This document shows, piece by piece, positions 52,701-64,000 of a stretch of DNA of 64,000 bases. This stretch comes from Rallus limicola (Eukaryota; Chordata; Aves; Gruiformes; Rallidae), in NCBI GenBank assembly GCA_022605955.1, contig JAKCOZ010000032.1:3286001-3350000 (forward strand), read 5' to 3'. Below the pieces are notes generated by a model. It saw nothing but the letters and a program-made list of their open reading frames with translations. It searched no databases and had not been told where the DNA came from. Each line of letters opens with the position of its first letter. Position 1 is the stretch's first letter. Made by a program: the position numbers and the translations under genes.

Positions 52701-55199
52701 ATTTGAGCAACATTCCCTTCCACTTTTAACTACTGCTTTCTGTGGTTCACATACCAAAGGCATAAACTATTAAAACCGGGTTTGCTAGTTCTGGTCTGTT
52801 AAGTCTCAAGCAGCTTTTGCACTAATTCCAGATCTCAAGCTTCAACTAGTCAGAGTTACCTGTCTGCATGGTTCAGATACTGAAAAGTACATATTAATTG
52901 GCCATTAGTTAAGTTTGCAACTATGCATGTTAAGTTTAAGAAAAAACTGGCTGGTTCACACAAAGGCAATGCCTTATTTTGCCTGAGTTCTCTGAAGTTT
53001 ACTAGACGCTTCCTGGAAGCCACCTTCATGCAGAAAAAAGGTTTGGTCTCCCAAACCATCAGGTTTTATACCAAACTTACTGTTACAGCTACACTAAGAC
53101 CAGCATTTTCTTTCCTACTTTCAGATTTAAGTGCTTCACTGGATAGAGGCTCTGATGCAAGCACAAACATAACAAACAAACCAAAAAGAGTAAGCTAACA
53201 TACATCATCTTTGCCCACTTTAGAGCCATTTTAAGTAAGTTGTTTCCAAAAACTTACTAAGGCTGTGAAAGGAAGGGTATAAAGCTACCAGCTTTGTTTC
53301 CTTTGCCTGTTTGCTAACAACAAGTGGAGTTTTAACAAGAAATTAAGTCCCATGTTCGAAATTGTTTGCAAATGACTAAAATCATAGAGTTCAGCAGTAA
53401 ATCCCCATGCGTATCAGGCTGCTAAGGCACAGGAAGGAGAGCAGCAGTTAAGCAAGGAAGACCTGAAGGATCCTATTTAATCACATGTCACACCAAAGTA
53501 CAAACACAGCACCAGAAGTGCACAGGTCCCAGCAGAAATACCTCAGGAAACCTCAGAAGATTTATTTCTAAAATTGAGGGAAAAGCACTCGGGCAAACTT
53601 CCAACTCCCATCTGGTATCCATGCTCTAAGTCAACCCTGGTCAAGTTCTACATGCCCTAGTTGAGTCCTGTATCTGCTTCTGAAGTGCAACACAACTCCA
53701 CAGGACGGTTCTCACTCTCCCACGCAGCACGGCCGTGTAGCTGTCCCTACAAATAGACACCAACATGACAGCAGTCCCAAGCTGTCCTATACAGTAACAA
53801 GTGCATGTTCATCATGGATGTACAACACAACTGCTCAGACTTGGCGCTCCAGACTTCCATGAGGGTATACAAAAATCAGCACCTACAGAGCAGGTTTACA
53901 AAGCCCCCACACACATTTACACAGTTGGTAAAACACTTACTAGACAGGTAAGCAATAACTGTGTTCTCAGGAAGCTGAAACTCTTTATCCGCATCGTGTG
54001 CGCCAGATTGCTACTTGTCTTCAAAGATGGTTAGGATTGGTCTAGTAACTATTCCTGTTCTAACTAACCTTTCAGACTACACATCCTTCCTCTCATTTGC
54101 GCTCACAGTGGCAGGACATGCAAATGTTGCACTACCAAACTCTGAATAATAATTTAAGGAAGCCTGATCTGACTCTACCCTCACTGGGCTACGGTGCTCC
54201 TATTGGAAATGAGGTATGTGCCAACTACCACCTTCCAGAGGGTGGCATGAGGGGGCTTGCCAGATCAACAGCCACTGAAGCAAGGGGGTAGAGGCAGCAG
54301 TCCCAATTTGCAAGTAACCTGCCTCAAATTTTGTGACACACCAGAAAGTTTAACACAGGATGGGTTTCCACATCATCACCGTACGTGCTGAGTTATGTAT
54401 GTACCAAGACTGTTGCAGTACACGTTCTCATCGCCTCGTTCGGAGGCTGAGAAAAAGTACCTCATTTACATGATGTGATTGACTAGCCACGCAGATTGGG
54501 CTTTGCTAGGAAGCAGGAGGAGATAGCATCTTTCAGGGAGAACTGAATTTGGAAGAGGCACAGAGCAGGAACAGTTTGCATTCATTCCCAGCTTGCTACG
54601 TGGGATCTCGAGAACATTTCCTTTACCACTTCAGCTATACAGTCTGATTTTATTTTTAAATCTTTTCCCCAGATTCCAACCATCAGAAAAGCAAAACCGT
54701 TCTCAGTCAAAAGTGAAAAATATACTCACTTAACCTACAGACTCCCTGAAGAGGAGCCCAAGCATTTCTCATGCCCTGAGCCTCCTTCCATTAAAGGGTT
54801 GGGTAGGAACAAACAAGCGTTTCCACCTTAACTTCTAATGGGTAGCAGCAACCTTCCTCAAAAACACAGGGGTTTTCCCCCTGCCTCAGTGGAGCCTAAA
54901 TGAGTCCCTGTGATGGGACTTAGATGTACCCACCCCTGCAACCACCACACCTCGCGCTAAACTGACATCCACACAAACTGTCACGAATGGCCACTGCTAA
55001 AACACGTAAAGGGTCTGGGAAGCAGGCATCTGCTTCTCCCAGCATGTGCCCCCAGGTGACACCACCCACACACCTATTTTACTCTTCCGAAGGTAATCGC
55101 GTATTCCTTAGGCTCCATCTCACCCGGCTGACTTCACCACGCATCTCAAGTTAGCGCAGAGCTCCGATCAGCCCAGGGAAAGACAAAATCACTGGGGCG
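40757..55199. other. Non-coding, intron-like DNA
   Basis: No supported gene. Low-complexity GT-rich text occurs at 47668-47703 and again near 50985-51010. The longest frames (47512-47934 plus, 44926-45318 minus, 49684-50028 minus) overlap frames on the other strand or lack motifs. CpG becomes more frequent only after about 55.1 kb, on the approach to the island. Confidence 0.6.
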
Positions 55200-55848
55200 T
55201 GCAAAAGGCAGGCAGCAGAGTCGCATCACCTACCAGGAGTCGGGGGATCAGGGTCACCCTGCTGATTCCACAGCTGCAATCCCACTCCTAAAGCATCCAG
55301 GGGGCTTTCCGAGCCCGAGAAGGCGTCTCCCGCAGCCTTTACAATTCCGAGGCAAGGAGCTTCCTCTCTCCCCTCCGAAGGGCTCCCCGATGCCTTAAGG
55401 GCTGAGGCACTCGGGAAACGGCGGCTGCGAAGGCACCCAGCAACCCAGCATCACTCCGCTTCCCCCAAATGAGCTCGGAAATGAGATGTAACAGCAGCCT
55501 CTCTCCCGCGCCAAGTATTACAGGCGCAGAATACTAACTGGTTCATTTATTTTACTGATTACCATATGCAGATATTAAAGTATAAACATCGCGCTTCTTC
55601 TACCAGCCCTTTCAAGTTAACCCTACGTTTTAAAACAATACTTGAGGTTAGCGTTTCTCCTCTGCCTGGCAGCAGGGACCGATGGGCAAGGAAGGGAGGG
55701 GATGGGCGTTCGTTCAGCCCGAGGTTCTCCCGGCTCCGGCCGTAGAAACCTGCCCCAGCCGGGTGGGGACTCTGAGGGCTGGGGCAGCGCGACGAGGAGG
55801 TCCAGCCCTCCTCCACAGCGATCTCACCCGCACCTCCCTCTGCCCCCG

Positions 55849-55854
55849 ACTTAC
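55849..55854 (-). promoter_or_regulatory. Candidate 5' splice donor of a minus-strand first exon
   Basis: The minus strand reads AAGGGG|GTAAGTCGG, with the exon ending at 55855. Position within a CpG island and near-consensus bases make this a good candidate for the end of a non-coding first exon whose intron would run toward 55 kb and below. A second, weaker donor (CGG|GTGAGAT) lies just downstream at 55827-55822. Confidence 0.4.
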
Positions 55855-56833
55855 CCCCTTCCGCCGGGCGATGGGAAACTTTCCGCCGCGGAGAGGAGCG
55901 GGACGGGGCCGGGAGCGCTTAAGGCCGAGGCAGGGGAAGGGGCAGGGGCCACCACCGCCCTCTCGCAGCGAGGCCCGCCGGGGCGGCTTATGCCGTCGCC
56001 GCGTCCGTGCGGGTAGCCGGGGCAGCGCCGCCGCCGCTGCCCAACGCCGGCTGCGGCTGCCTGCGCGGCGGCGGCGCTGCGGTGGGGCCGCGCAGAGGAG
56101 GGAGGAAAACTTTGAGGTTGGTAGGGAGAACGGAGAAGCGGCGCCGCCGCTGTCCCCCGCCCCCCCCCCGGCGAAGGGGGCCGGGGAGCGCCGCAGGCTC
56201 ACCCAGGCGGCCGGCGCTACCGCGGCTCCCGGCGGGGGGGAGCGCGGTGAAAGCGCTACGCCGCGACTGAGGGGTTGTTCATGCCCGCCTCCCCGCTCCA
56301 CGCTTTATGAATCGGCAAAAAGGGGAAGAGAAAAAAGGATGGGGGAAAAAAAAAAGGAGGAAGGAGAGCTGAGAGAAACAGGTTTAGAAAAACGAAACCG
56401 TGCAAGCCTCTGAAAGGGCTCCAGGCATCCTTGCCTTAGCAGCCAGTCCCCGGCAACCTCTCCCGAGATACAGCAACCAACTCGCTCGCAGCCCCACCCC
56501 CCCCCGGTCCCCTTCCCTAGCAGCGCTCCCCCGGCCACATCGAGCACACCCCGAGAAAGGAAGCGCAAGCAGGCGGCTGAGCCACCGCGCTGCCTCGGCC
56601 GCACCGGGCGGGCTCGGCACGCCGCCGGGGCTCCCTCCCTCCCGGCCGCGCGGGGAGATGCTCCGCGGCGCAGGAGAAAAGCTTCCGCCAAAACCGCTCT
56701 CGGCACTTACGGATCCCAACTCCGGACCGACGCGCATCGACTGCCGAGTCTGGGAATCTGCTGGTGGTGCTTTATCCCCAAATGCCACCTGTAGGCCTTT
56801 TCCCCGGGAGGATGAATGCCTCGGCAGCTGCAG

Positions 56834-56838
56834 CCAAT
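56834..56838 (+). promoter_or_regulatory. CCAAT box
   Basis: CAGCCAATCTGA matches the NF-Y-type CCAAT box on the plus strand. It lies at the right edge of the first dense part of the island, a usual place for such a box. Binding is inferred. Confidence 0.45.
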
Positions 56839-56850
56839 CTGATTTCGGCG

Positions 56851-57699
56851 TGAAAAGTTTCAGGTGGTGAATCAACGCCGTGGGGACCTGTTGGCTGTCG
56901 GGTTTGCTCTGGGTGTTGCAAGGTCAACCTGGCTGCAGGCTCCCCCCCACTCGTCGCCCCGAGAAGGTCCCACACAAACCTGAGACAAACTGCCCCTGCT
57001 ACAGGAGCTCAAGAGACTCGGCAACAGCAAACCTCTGGGTGTTACCGTAGAGAAGCGTACACCTTCATCGCTTAGCAAACAAACTCCAAATTGATTCAGC
57101 CGCTTAGCGCCACCAACGCAAGAGAAAGACCACTCACAAGTGATCAGCTGCTAACGGGCTGCTGTTTTCAAATGCAGGTGCTTGCTTTTTCAGCCTAGCC
57201 CCTCTACTCATCGCAGATGGGACAGGACAGACGCCCCCGTACCCCACACACCTGAAGAGCGTTTTCCTAAGTGGCGTTACCCAAGTGACCGCAAAACCCG
57301 GGTCTGGCTCTTTCATCGCCTCAAGCTGCCCTCCCCTCCTGCACTCAAACCCTCCATTGGGTTCACCTGTGCTCCCTCCTCCCTTATTAAGCTGCTGCAG
57401 GCACCTCTGCCAGCTAACCCAACAGCAGCTTGCTGCAAAACCTTTTAGAAAGAAAAATAATAACTCCTGACCTTTCGAGTGAAGACGACCTGTAAATCTT
57501 TACTGTCTCAATATCGTTTTTCAGGTCCAAACGTTAAAGTAGATTTATGAAGCACAAGTTTTCTGCACAGAAGCTGAATAAAAGCTTCGTTTCTCACGGA
57601 TTTTCAGGTGAGCCGGCTAATTCGTTTGGAATCTCAGTAATTAAACCCAGCCCTCAGAAGGAATACGTTTCCAGAGTACTCAGTAGCTTAAACACGCTG
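56851..57699. other. Lower-CpG bridge between the two island parts
   Basis: GC stays moderate but CpG density drops. A reverse-strand CCAAT motif (CCAATGG) lies at 57354-57360. No gene is supported. A 128-codon plus-strand frame starts at 57547, but it runs into the second island and lacks motifs. Confidence 0.55.
57608..57613 (+). promoter_or_regulatory. Candidate plus-strand splice donor
   Basis: TTTTCAG|GTGAGC at 57607/57608 is a good donor match on the plus strand. If used, it would end a first exon inside the CpG region, with an intron of about 5.3 kb to the acceptor before 62914. The same TTTTCAG could equally be read as an acceptor, so the call is tentative. Confidence 0.25.
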
Positions 57700-57980
57700 G
57701 ATATTGGAAAAGGAGCAAAAGAGTTTAACGCGAGGTCTCTCTCGGGAAACAGGACGGCGGCAACTATTTGTACAGTGAGGCGCTTCTCCCCCGGACAGTG
57801 CCATTCAAGCAGCATTCACCCCTCGGAGCCTCTCGCCCCAGCAGCGCTCGCTGCCCCCAGACCGGTGCCGGGAGCGAAGGACTCCCTCCCACACAGGACT
57901 CCGGCTCCCAGAGCCGGGCGGCCTCAATGCTAACCTGCACTGACCCGCCGCGGGGTTCCCCTATCCCCCCTTCTCCCGCC

Positions 57981-57986
57981 CCTCAC
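57981..57986 (-). promoter_or_regulatory. Second candidate minus-strand splice donor
   Basis: The minus strand reads GGAG|GTGAGG with the last exon base at 57987. This could end an alternative first exon of the same minus-strand transcript suggested by the donor at 55854. Confidence 0.35.
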
Positions 57987-58015
57987 CTCCGCCGCGGTAC
58001 CTTCCGACACAGCCC

Positions 58016-58025
58016 GGGGCGGGGC
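58016..58025 (+). promoter_or_regulatory. GC box (Sp1-type)
   Basis: GGGGCGGGGC is an exact GC-box match inside the second CpG-dense part. It supports promoter function but gives no direction. Confidence 0.6.
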
Positions 58026-58500
58026 AGCGCTTCCCCGCAGCCGCCGCCTGCTCCAGCCCCGCGGGCAAACACGCCGCCGGCTCAACGCCGTGGCGTTACC
58101 GAGCTGCGGCCGCTGCCGCGGGGGGGCGGCGCCGCCAGCCGGCGGACCCCGGCCGTCCTTCCCCCTCCGCCTTCCCCGCCGCCGGCGCCTCGGGAAGCCA
58201 GGAGGGTGGGAGGCGAGCTGAGGCGGCAGGGCCGCCAAACGCGGGCGGATTGTGCCCCCCTCTCGGCTCGGAGGGCCGGTGAATTGCAGCCGCAGACAGC
58301 GAGCCGTTGCGGTCGCTTTCCACCCCCCAGCCCTTCTGGCAGTGCGAGCCCCGCCAGCAACGCGCCTTCTGCCCCAGCACCCCAGGTCACGGGTTTAAAC
58401 ACCCTTCGCGGCGGGCTCCCCAGCAAGCGGCGGGCTCGGCGGAGATCGCGAATGCTCCAAGCCGCAGAGACTGATCCGCTTGCAAGAGCACACAGAGACT

Positions 58501-61500
58501 ATACGCTCACTTATTTTGTCTTGTTAGAGGGGAAAACCCCTACCTGATAAAGCTTAAATGAAATAGAGAGAAAGAGCAGCGAGCTGCCGTAGGTACCAAC
58601 TCCACGAGTGGGATTAGTTGGGGGATGCTGGCATGGGCTGCCAAGTTAGTGAGGGGGATGATTTTTCACGAAGTAAAAATGAATATTAATTATAGCAGCT
58701 GAAGGAGAAAGATAGTGTCAGCTCATTACCAGGAGTGTTGTTTAGGCTTCTGCCAATTGTATTTGCACATTTGTTTTTACAAACAAGAGATATTTGTAAA
58801 GATCCTCACCCACTTCAACAGAGGCCAGGCAGCCCTCCTGCAGTAAGTTTATTTGCTTTAAATAATAGTGTTACCTTAATACAGGAGCTTTGCAGGCTTA
58901 AATATGAGATTTTTGGTAAACTATCTTAAGAAAAATCTCAAGCAGGCTGTATCAGCAGCCTGTGGAATTGGGGGCTCAGCCGTTATTAATTTTTTACACT
59001 GAGATTTACAGCCTAAACCACCCACACTGAATTTTTTCCCTGTCATTGGGTGAATAGTAGGTTGAGCCCATGCTCACTGCACAGCAGGCCTGGCCAAGCA
59101 GCTCTACTCTGTACAGGCTGCAAAAAAATGATCTTTAACAACAGAATAATCCCAAAAGGACTGTGGTTTGCCAGAGACTTCAGCAATCCCAATGCTGTTC
59201 ATATTCCCACCATGCTTGTTCATGTGAAAAAAATCAGTAGGACATCGCTCAGAAAACAAGTTCTGTCCAACTGGCTTTTTTTTTCAGGGCTGGCTTAGAA
59301 AGCCTGTGTCCCATGCCTCCACCAGGAACTAACTCCAGCTAAAAAACACACTTTTTTTCCCCTAGATTGAGTTTAGCATGGATCAATTCCCCAATCTTGT
59401 TCCTTGCAGAGGCACTGCATACAGACCATTGCAACCATGCAGCTGCAGAGAGCAAGCGACAGAGGTGGGAATATGGGATGGCAGCTATTTTAAGTGGCTC
59501 TGCTACAAATGAAAAGTTCCCCAAGCTCCCAAGCCACATGTTTCTGCTCTTTTCCTTGCAGCAACTTGGCTTGACCCTGTGGCATACGGCTTCAACTCAT
59601 TAAATCAGCAGAAAACTAACCTGGCAGAGAAAAGTAGAGTTTTCTTCATCTTTAACAAGCCAAGTGGGATCACTGAAGAGTCAGAGAAACAGCAAAGCCA
59701 CTGCGCTGAGCAGGTCAGGAATGAGCAGACCATGCAGGTAGTGCAGGACCATCCCCTCCAGCTGGCTGTAGTTAAATTTGCTCAGCCACCCCCTGATCCC
59801 TCGTTCTTAATTTCACCTGTGTAAATCCAGATTAAATCCCCTAGCTGCAGCTGAGTCCAGAATTTCATCCCACATGTTCTCTGAAGTCAAAAGCAAAACT
59901 CCTATCTATTTAGGTAGAGCCTTGTTATATTCTTCTCCCCTACAAAAGTGATAGGAGCCTGAATTTAACCCATTACATCTCCGTGCTTTACAGGAATCCT
60001 GTAACTATTTACATGGCTATGTGCATGATAGAAATAAACTCACAGTTCTTACCTCAGCATTGTCTGTAAATGCACAGGTGAATGAAAACCCATGGAATGA
60101 CCTTTATTCTCTCTCCTCCTGTGCCATACTTCCCTTCACTCAGGCTTCCTCGACATCCAAATTCTTCAAATTAACTCCTGAAGGAACAAAAGGGAGGTGA
60201 AATTCAGCGTGAGGAAAATGTGTAGCAATATTTGAGCCGGCTCTTGCACTAGCCAGGTATTTCTTACCACCGTTATTAGATGAGTCACAGGGAGTTTAGC
60301 AGAGAATCTTGTTTGCTTATAGAGAAGACCTACAAATTTGGGAGCTCAGGAGCTTTTTTGCGCTAATGCAGAATTCAGAAGCACTTGTCACAGTACACAA
60401 TCTTCTTTGAAAAGTAATGCTTTTAATTAGAGAAAGATTTAATTTCTGCTTCAAAATTTGGTGGATGATTTTAATAAGAGAGTAGGAATTACAAGCTACA
60501 GTGTCAAGACCCTATTAATTAAATATTTGCATGTGCCTACATATAATTTAAACAACTCTGCCATTTATTTAATCTTAAAATTCAGAGTGAAAGTGCAGAT
60601 TCACCACTGTTTGTTTAGATATGGCTACATTCACTAAGCTCATGCCTTAATCCTCTGCTTAATCTCTTTTACTACTCAGCATAATTGCAAACAGGGCAAT
60701 ACCTACTATTACATCCCTATGTTCTCTTTTAAAGAACAGTTAATCATAGGAAGAATGTGCAGAGGCAGTTGCAACATTTCTGATTTTTTTTTTCAATGAC
60801 CATCTGTATTTAGAATTTGTTCAAGGATCAATGTGCATTTTATATAAATACAATTAAAGTTGTGAATAGAACTCCCCAAAGCCCCAAATTAAGTTCTCCT
60901 AATCCATCACTTCCTTACGCTACTGAAATGAATGAAAATTTAGGTATTGATTTCAGTGAAAGTAGGTGCAGCTCCTTTATGTGCTAGTCCATTTCAGGCC
61001 ATTTTCTTGTCTAGCATTCAGAGGTATAAATCCAGAGCAAGTCTACTGACACAATTCAATTGCCCACAAGAAAGATACATTATCTTCTAAGACTCCAACC
61101 CTCACCCTTAACTGGGCATTCCTATCTCTTTTTCTTTAATACCATCTGAGTCCCATCCTGCCTTCCTGAAGTTAATCTAAACCATTGGAAAATACTCTCA
61201 GATGTAACGTGAGGAGTGGCTGAAACAGCCTCCACTAGTTACATCTGACAGCTTCACACAGAGCCAGACAAAGGGCAAGGACTCTACCTGCTCTCTAAAT
61301 AAGTATTCTCTACCTTAACCCTTGAATTAAGAATGACATCTATTCAGGGAAAAGATATACTGTCCAGTTCTCATCATTAAGAATATCTTTTCAAATACCT
61401 TTATAAATAATAGCATTAGGCAGCATACCCAGTTGAGGACTGGGAGCCACCAAACATGTTGAGTTAGAAGAGGTCTTGTAAAAAAAAAAACAAACAGTAG

Positions 61501-62913
61501 CATCTTCGCTGTTCTAATCTCTGCTATCAACAGAAACTTTAAAACTATGTTTTTTAAAATGTACAAAGATGTAGTCCATTCAGCATCTGTGTGCATAGGT
61601 CTGTGTTATGTGTGACGTGTATTACTGCGTACAGTATACATCTGCATGAATACTGTATCCTTACTGCCATCCCAAATCTGCTATGCATACAAAAGGTATT
61701 AATTTCACCCATGTTATTTGGGAATTTTTCACCAGTAGTTTCTCAGGCGTTAATTTACATTTACTGCAAGGTATATGGTGTCCACAGCAGAGACACTAAG
61801 GCAGAAATCCCAGCCAACCCATGCAGGAGGCCATGCTGCAGGGGAAATACTGGCACCCAGGACCTACTGTCCTCCCCACCTGCAATACCCACTGCTCTCT
61901 GCTGTAATTCCAGAAACGCTGAGTGACCACGCTTCCCATTGATTTCATTTGCAGCTCTGAGTGCTCAGCACTTCTGCACATTAAGCCTGAGGGGGTCTAG
62001 GAGATGAGACAAACACCAAGAGTAGCCACAAAAGGCATTTTGGTTGAAGTGGCTTGCTCAGCAACACGCACAAAGGTTGCAGCAGAAACAGGGATACAAG
62101 AGAATTCTCCTTTCACCTGCCTTAATTGTAGGATGATCCTTTCTGTGCCAACAACCCCCTTCATTGTTTTCTCCTCCATATTCCTTCAGATTTCTGCACA
62201 TCAACTGGGAATCTTCCTGACACACACATATATATACACTTACAACTAGATACTAATATGTGAGGGAGCTGGCAAGAGAGTTAAGTGCCTTAATTACACG
62301 TTACATCATAATGAATATGCACACTGAGGTTGAATTAAAAGGTTACATCGATGACTGTCATTCTGGCTTTTCATAACTTTTGAGTGCCTGGCTCTGCAAC
62401 TGAAGCGGCTTTTAGCACATGAAAACCAACAGAAAGAAGAGTTGGCTGCTGTGCTCCCTGTCTTTCCTTCAAGTGAGAACAAGGGGAAAGAGAAATCCCA
62501 GCCATTCCTAGTTGTCCTTCACCAGCTGCGTACAAACCCCACGCAACAAGAGTAACTACATCACCTGCCAAAGAGATGAGATTTTTGCCCTGACTGGGAA
62601 GTGGGATACCGAGGTTATTCATTGGTTTAATCATTGGAATAGGTAAGACTATGTTTCATTAAAACTCTGGTCCACTCAAGACTCTTCCTTTGTCCCCTGT
62701 ACAGATATCATGTCTGCTGAGATGCTGTTAACACCTGACAGCACAGTGTGCCAGGTTACACTGGTTTTGTTTTCACAAACTGCTGGTGTTTTGCTAAGAA
62801 ATCAAGTGCTAAAAAGAGGAATTACCAAGTTTAGATCTCAGCCAGAACCAAACAGAATTTCATCAAGTAATAAAATGCTTTTTTCTGCTTCTGAAGATTT
62901 TCTTCCCTTCCAG
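58501..62913. other. Non-coding DNA right of the CpG island
   Basis: Composition returns to AT-rich with few CpG. I see no interspersed repeat I can name. A CACACATATATATACAC simple repeat lies near 62222-62238. Frames reach about 111 codons with no motif. Confidence 0.6.
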
Positions 62914-62986
62914 CTTCCAAAGCATCATGGAAAACAACACAGGTGCTTCAACCTCAAAGAAAGCATTGACAAAGTCTCTTACAAGG
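62914..62986 (+). CDS. Candidate first coding exon (unknown gene)
   Basis: A strong acceptor (GATTTTCTTCCCTTCCAG) and a strong donor ACAAGG|GTAAGT bound a 73-bp plus-strand segment. One frame contains ATG at 62927 with A at -3 and G at +4, then 20 codons (MENNTGASTSKKALTKSLTR) to the donor at phase 0. A second frame is also open across the exon, so the ATG frame is a choice based on start context. It would be spliced from a non-coding exon in the CpG island about 5 kb to the left. It is phase-compatible with 63839-63891. I do not recognise the protein. Confidence 0.27.
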
Positions 62987-63838
62987 GTAAGTTCTAATTA
63001 TCTGAAGTAAATATGCTGTGCTCAGAAAGCATCTTAGTTTGAACCAGAAAATGAGACTGGATAATAGCAAATATAAAGCCTCTCACACATGGAAGAACAT
63101 CTTTATGATTCTTAACAAGTACAGCACACAGTCCCACTTTCCCAAAACATGATACTGCACAGAGGGAGGTTTTGGAAAGTCCGTCTCACATGGGACAGCC
63201 TTCACTCTGACCCTTCTCCCAGGAAAAGGGCTGATTTGCATCAGTGACCACTAGTCCCCTACTTTTCTGAAGTGCTGAGGGACAGCTGTCAAAACCAGGC
63301 ACACTTTTCTGAAAGGTAACACTAATAAGGTTTCAGTTCTTACACACAGAAAGTACTGTGTGTCAAGAGTCAAATATCTCTGACTGGTGCTAAAAGTAAT
63401 AACAACTAAGAATAATTAGCAGCTTTCAGAACACACTCAGCAGGTTTTTTAGAGCTTAGTTGTTAACACATCCATCAAGAGTGATTACACCTTACCAGTA
63501 ACTAAATTACAAAGTTAAAAAACAAATGCAGGATGCATACAGTAACAACAATTAAAATGCCTACATACTCTTTCAAGTCAAAAAAAGTTTAGTGCTTATA
63601 TCATTTTACTATTAGATGGGAACTTTTCTGTTTCCAGTTTTCATAAACACCTCTGCATAGCTTATTAAATCACCTGTGTACAAACAAAATATTAAAACTT
63701 TGACAAATATTACCTCTTGTTTATTTATTATTTTGAAATTTGTATTCATTAAAACAATGTCTAGATACACAATCACCTACTGAAGTGAGAATTTCCACCA
63801 CTATTTAATTGTCTACTGAGTTCTGCCAAACCTCCCAG

Positions 63839-63891
63839 GAAGGCCAAAGACACAGAGGTAACTTTCACCCTTTGGATCCAATGATAGAAGG
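63839..63891 (+). CDS. Candidate second coding exon (unknown gene)
   Basis: A 53-bp plus-strand segment follows an acceptor TTCTGCCAAACCTCCCAG and ends GAAGG|GTAAGC. Entered at phase 0, as required by 62914-62986, it reads EGQRHRGNFHPLDPMIE with no stop; the other two frames have stops. It exits at phase 2, and the rest of the gene would lie beyond the window. No family is recognised. Confidence 0.22.
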
Positions 63892-64000
63892 GTAAGCATG
63901 GTCCTCCCCAGCATGCTCTGAACGTGGGGCCACTTGCCACCAGAATGGGCTGTTCTGATCATGTAGGGAACTGTGGTTCAATATGTATTTGAGTATGTTG

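Larger units (their letters stand above)
55200..56850. promoter_or_regulatory. CpG island, first dense part
   Basis: CpG dinucleotides and GC content rise sharply, with the core at about 55850-56270 and again at 56480-56720. Such islands mark promoters active in many tissues. Long frames on both strands here (243 codons plus at 55682-56413, 195 codons minus at 55714-56301) arise because GC-rich DNA lacks stops; their Pro/Arg/Gly/Ala-rich peptides have no motif. A near-perfect minus-strand donor at 55849-55854 suggests that a minus-strand first exon ends at 55855. The start site itself cannot be fixed from the sequence. Confidence 0.88.
57700..58500. promoter_or_regulatory. CpG island, second dense part
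   Basis: Dense CpG with GC boxes and a perfect 12-bp palindrome GGCGGCGCCGCC at 58125-58136. The 259-codon plus-strand frame (57768-58547) and minus-strand frames up to 114 codons are stop-poor by composition and have no recognisable domain. A minus-strand donor lies at 57986. Together with the first part it forms a broad promoter region of about 3 kb. Confidence 0.87.

Noticed and set aside
55682..56413. 243-codon plus-strand open frame (and overlapping 195-codon minus-strand frame)
   Set aside because: Both lie in the CpG-dense core, where stops are rare by composition. The peptides are Arg/Pro/Gly/Ala-rich without any domain, and the two strands are open at once.
57768..58547. 259-codon plus-strand open frame
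   Set aside because: It is stop-poor because it lies in the second CpG-dense part. It has no motif, and frames on the opposite strand are also open.
1..64000. CRISPR arrays, rRNA, tRNA genes and bacterial operon structure
   Set aside because: No regularly spaced repeats, cloverleaf-like sequence or closely packed open frames were seen. The window is vertebrate in character.

Overview
The window looks like non-coding vertebrate nuclear DNA, most likely from a bird. It is AT-rich, poor in CpG outside one island, full of stop codons in all frames and poor in repeats. The interspersed repeats I can recognise are avian in type: three 5'-truncated CR1 LINE tails (near 6.7, 29.8 and 32.5-32.8 kb) and one solo endogenous-retrovirus LTR (39154-40751). 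No bacterial operons, rRNA, tRNA or CRISPR arrays are visible, and no long open reading frame is a convincing protein. The species and the gene names cannot be read from the sequence alone.

Layout. From 1 to about 55.1 kb the DNA resembles intron or intergenic sequence with simple repeats, mononucleotide runs, CR1 tails, the LTR and a 55-57 bp tandem duplication near 20.4 kb. A few short minus-strand segments have good splice sites on both sides and stay open: 25259-25305 with 21264-21330, then 16019-16068, 15031-15103 and 14548-14666, and a possible terminal exon at 13451-13567. Reading phase is kept across 25.3->21.3 and across 16.0->15.1->14.6, but not through the whole set, and I do not recognise the encoded peptides. 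They are low-confidence exon candidates.

From about 55.2 to 58.5 kb lies a CpG island in two dense parts (about 55.2-56.85 and 57.7-58.5 kb), with GC boxes and a CCAAT box. It contains strong minus-strand splice donors (55854 and 57986) and a plus-strand donor (57608). This fits one promoter or a divergent pair. A minus-strand transcript would have its first exon here and introns over 0-55 kb. A plus-strand transcript would run to the right, where two candidate exons (62914-62986, with an ATG in good context, and 63839-63891) are phase-compatible.

No new biological system is evident. The firmest observations are the solo LTR with its matching 5-bp target-site duplication and internal 154-bp tandem duplication, and the CpG island with splice donors on both strands.
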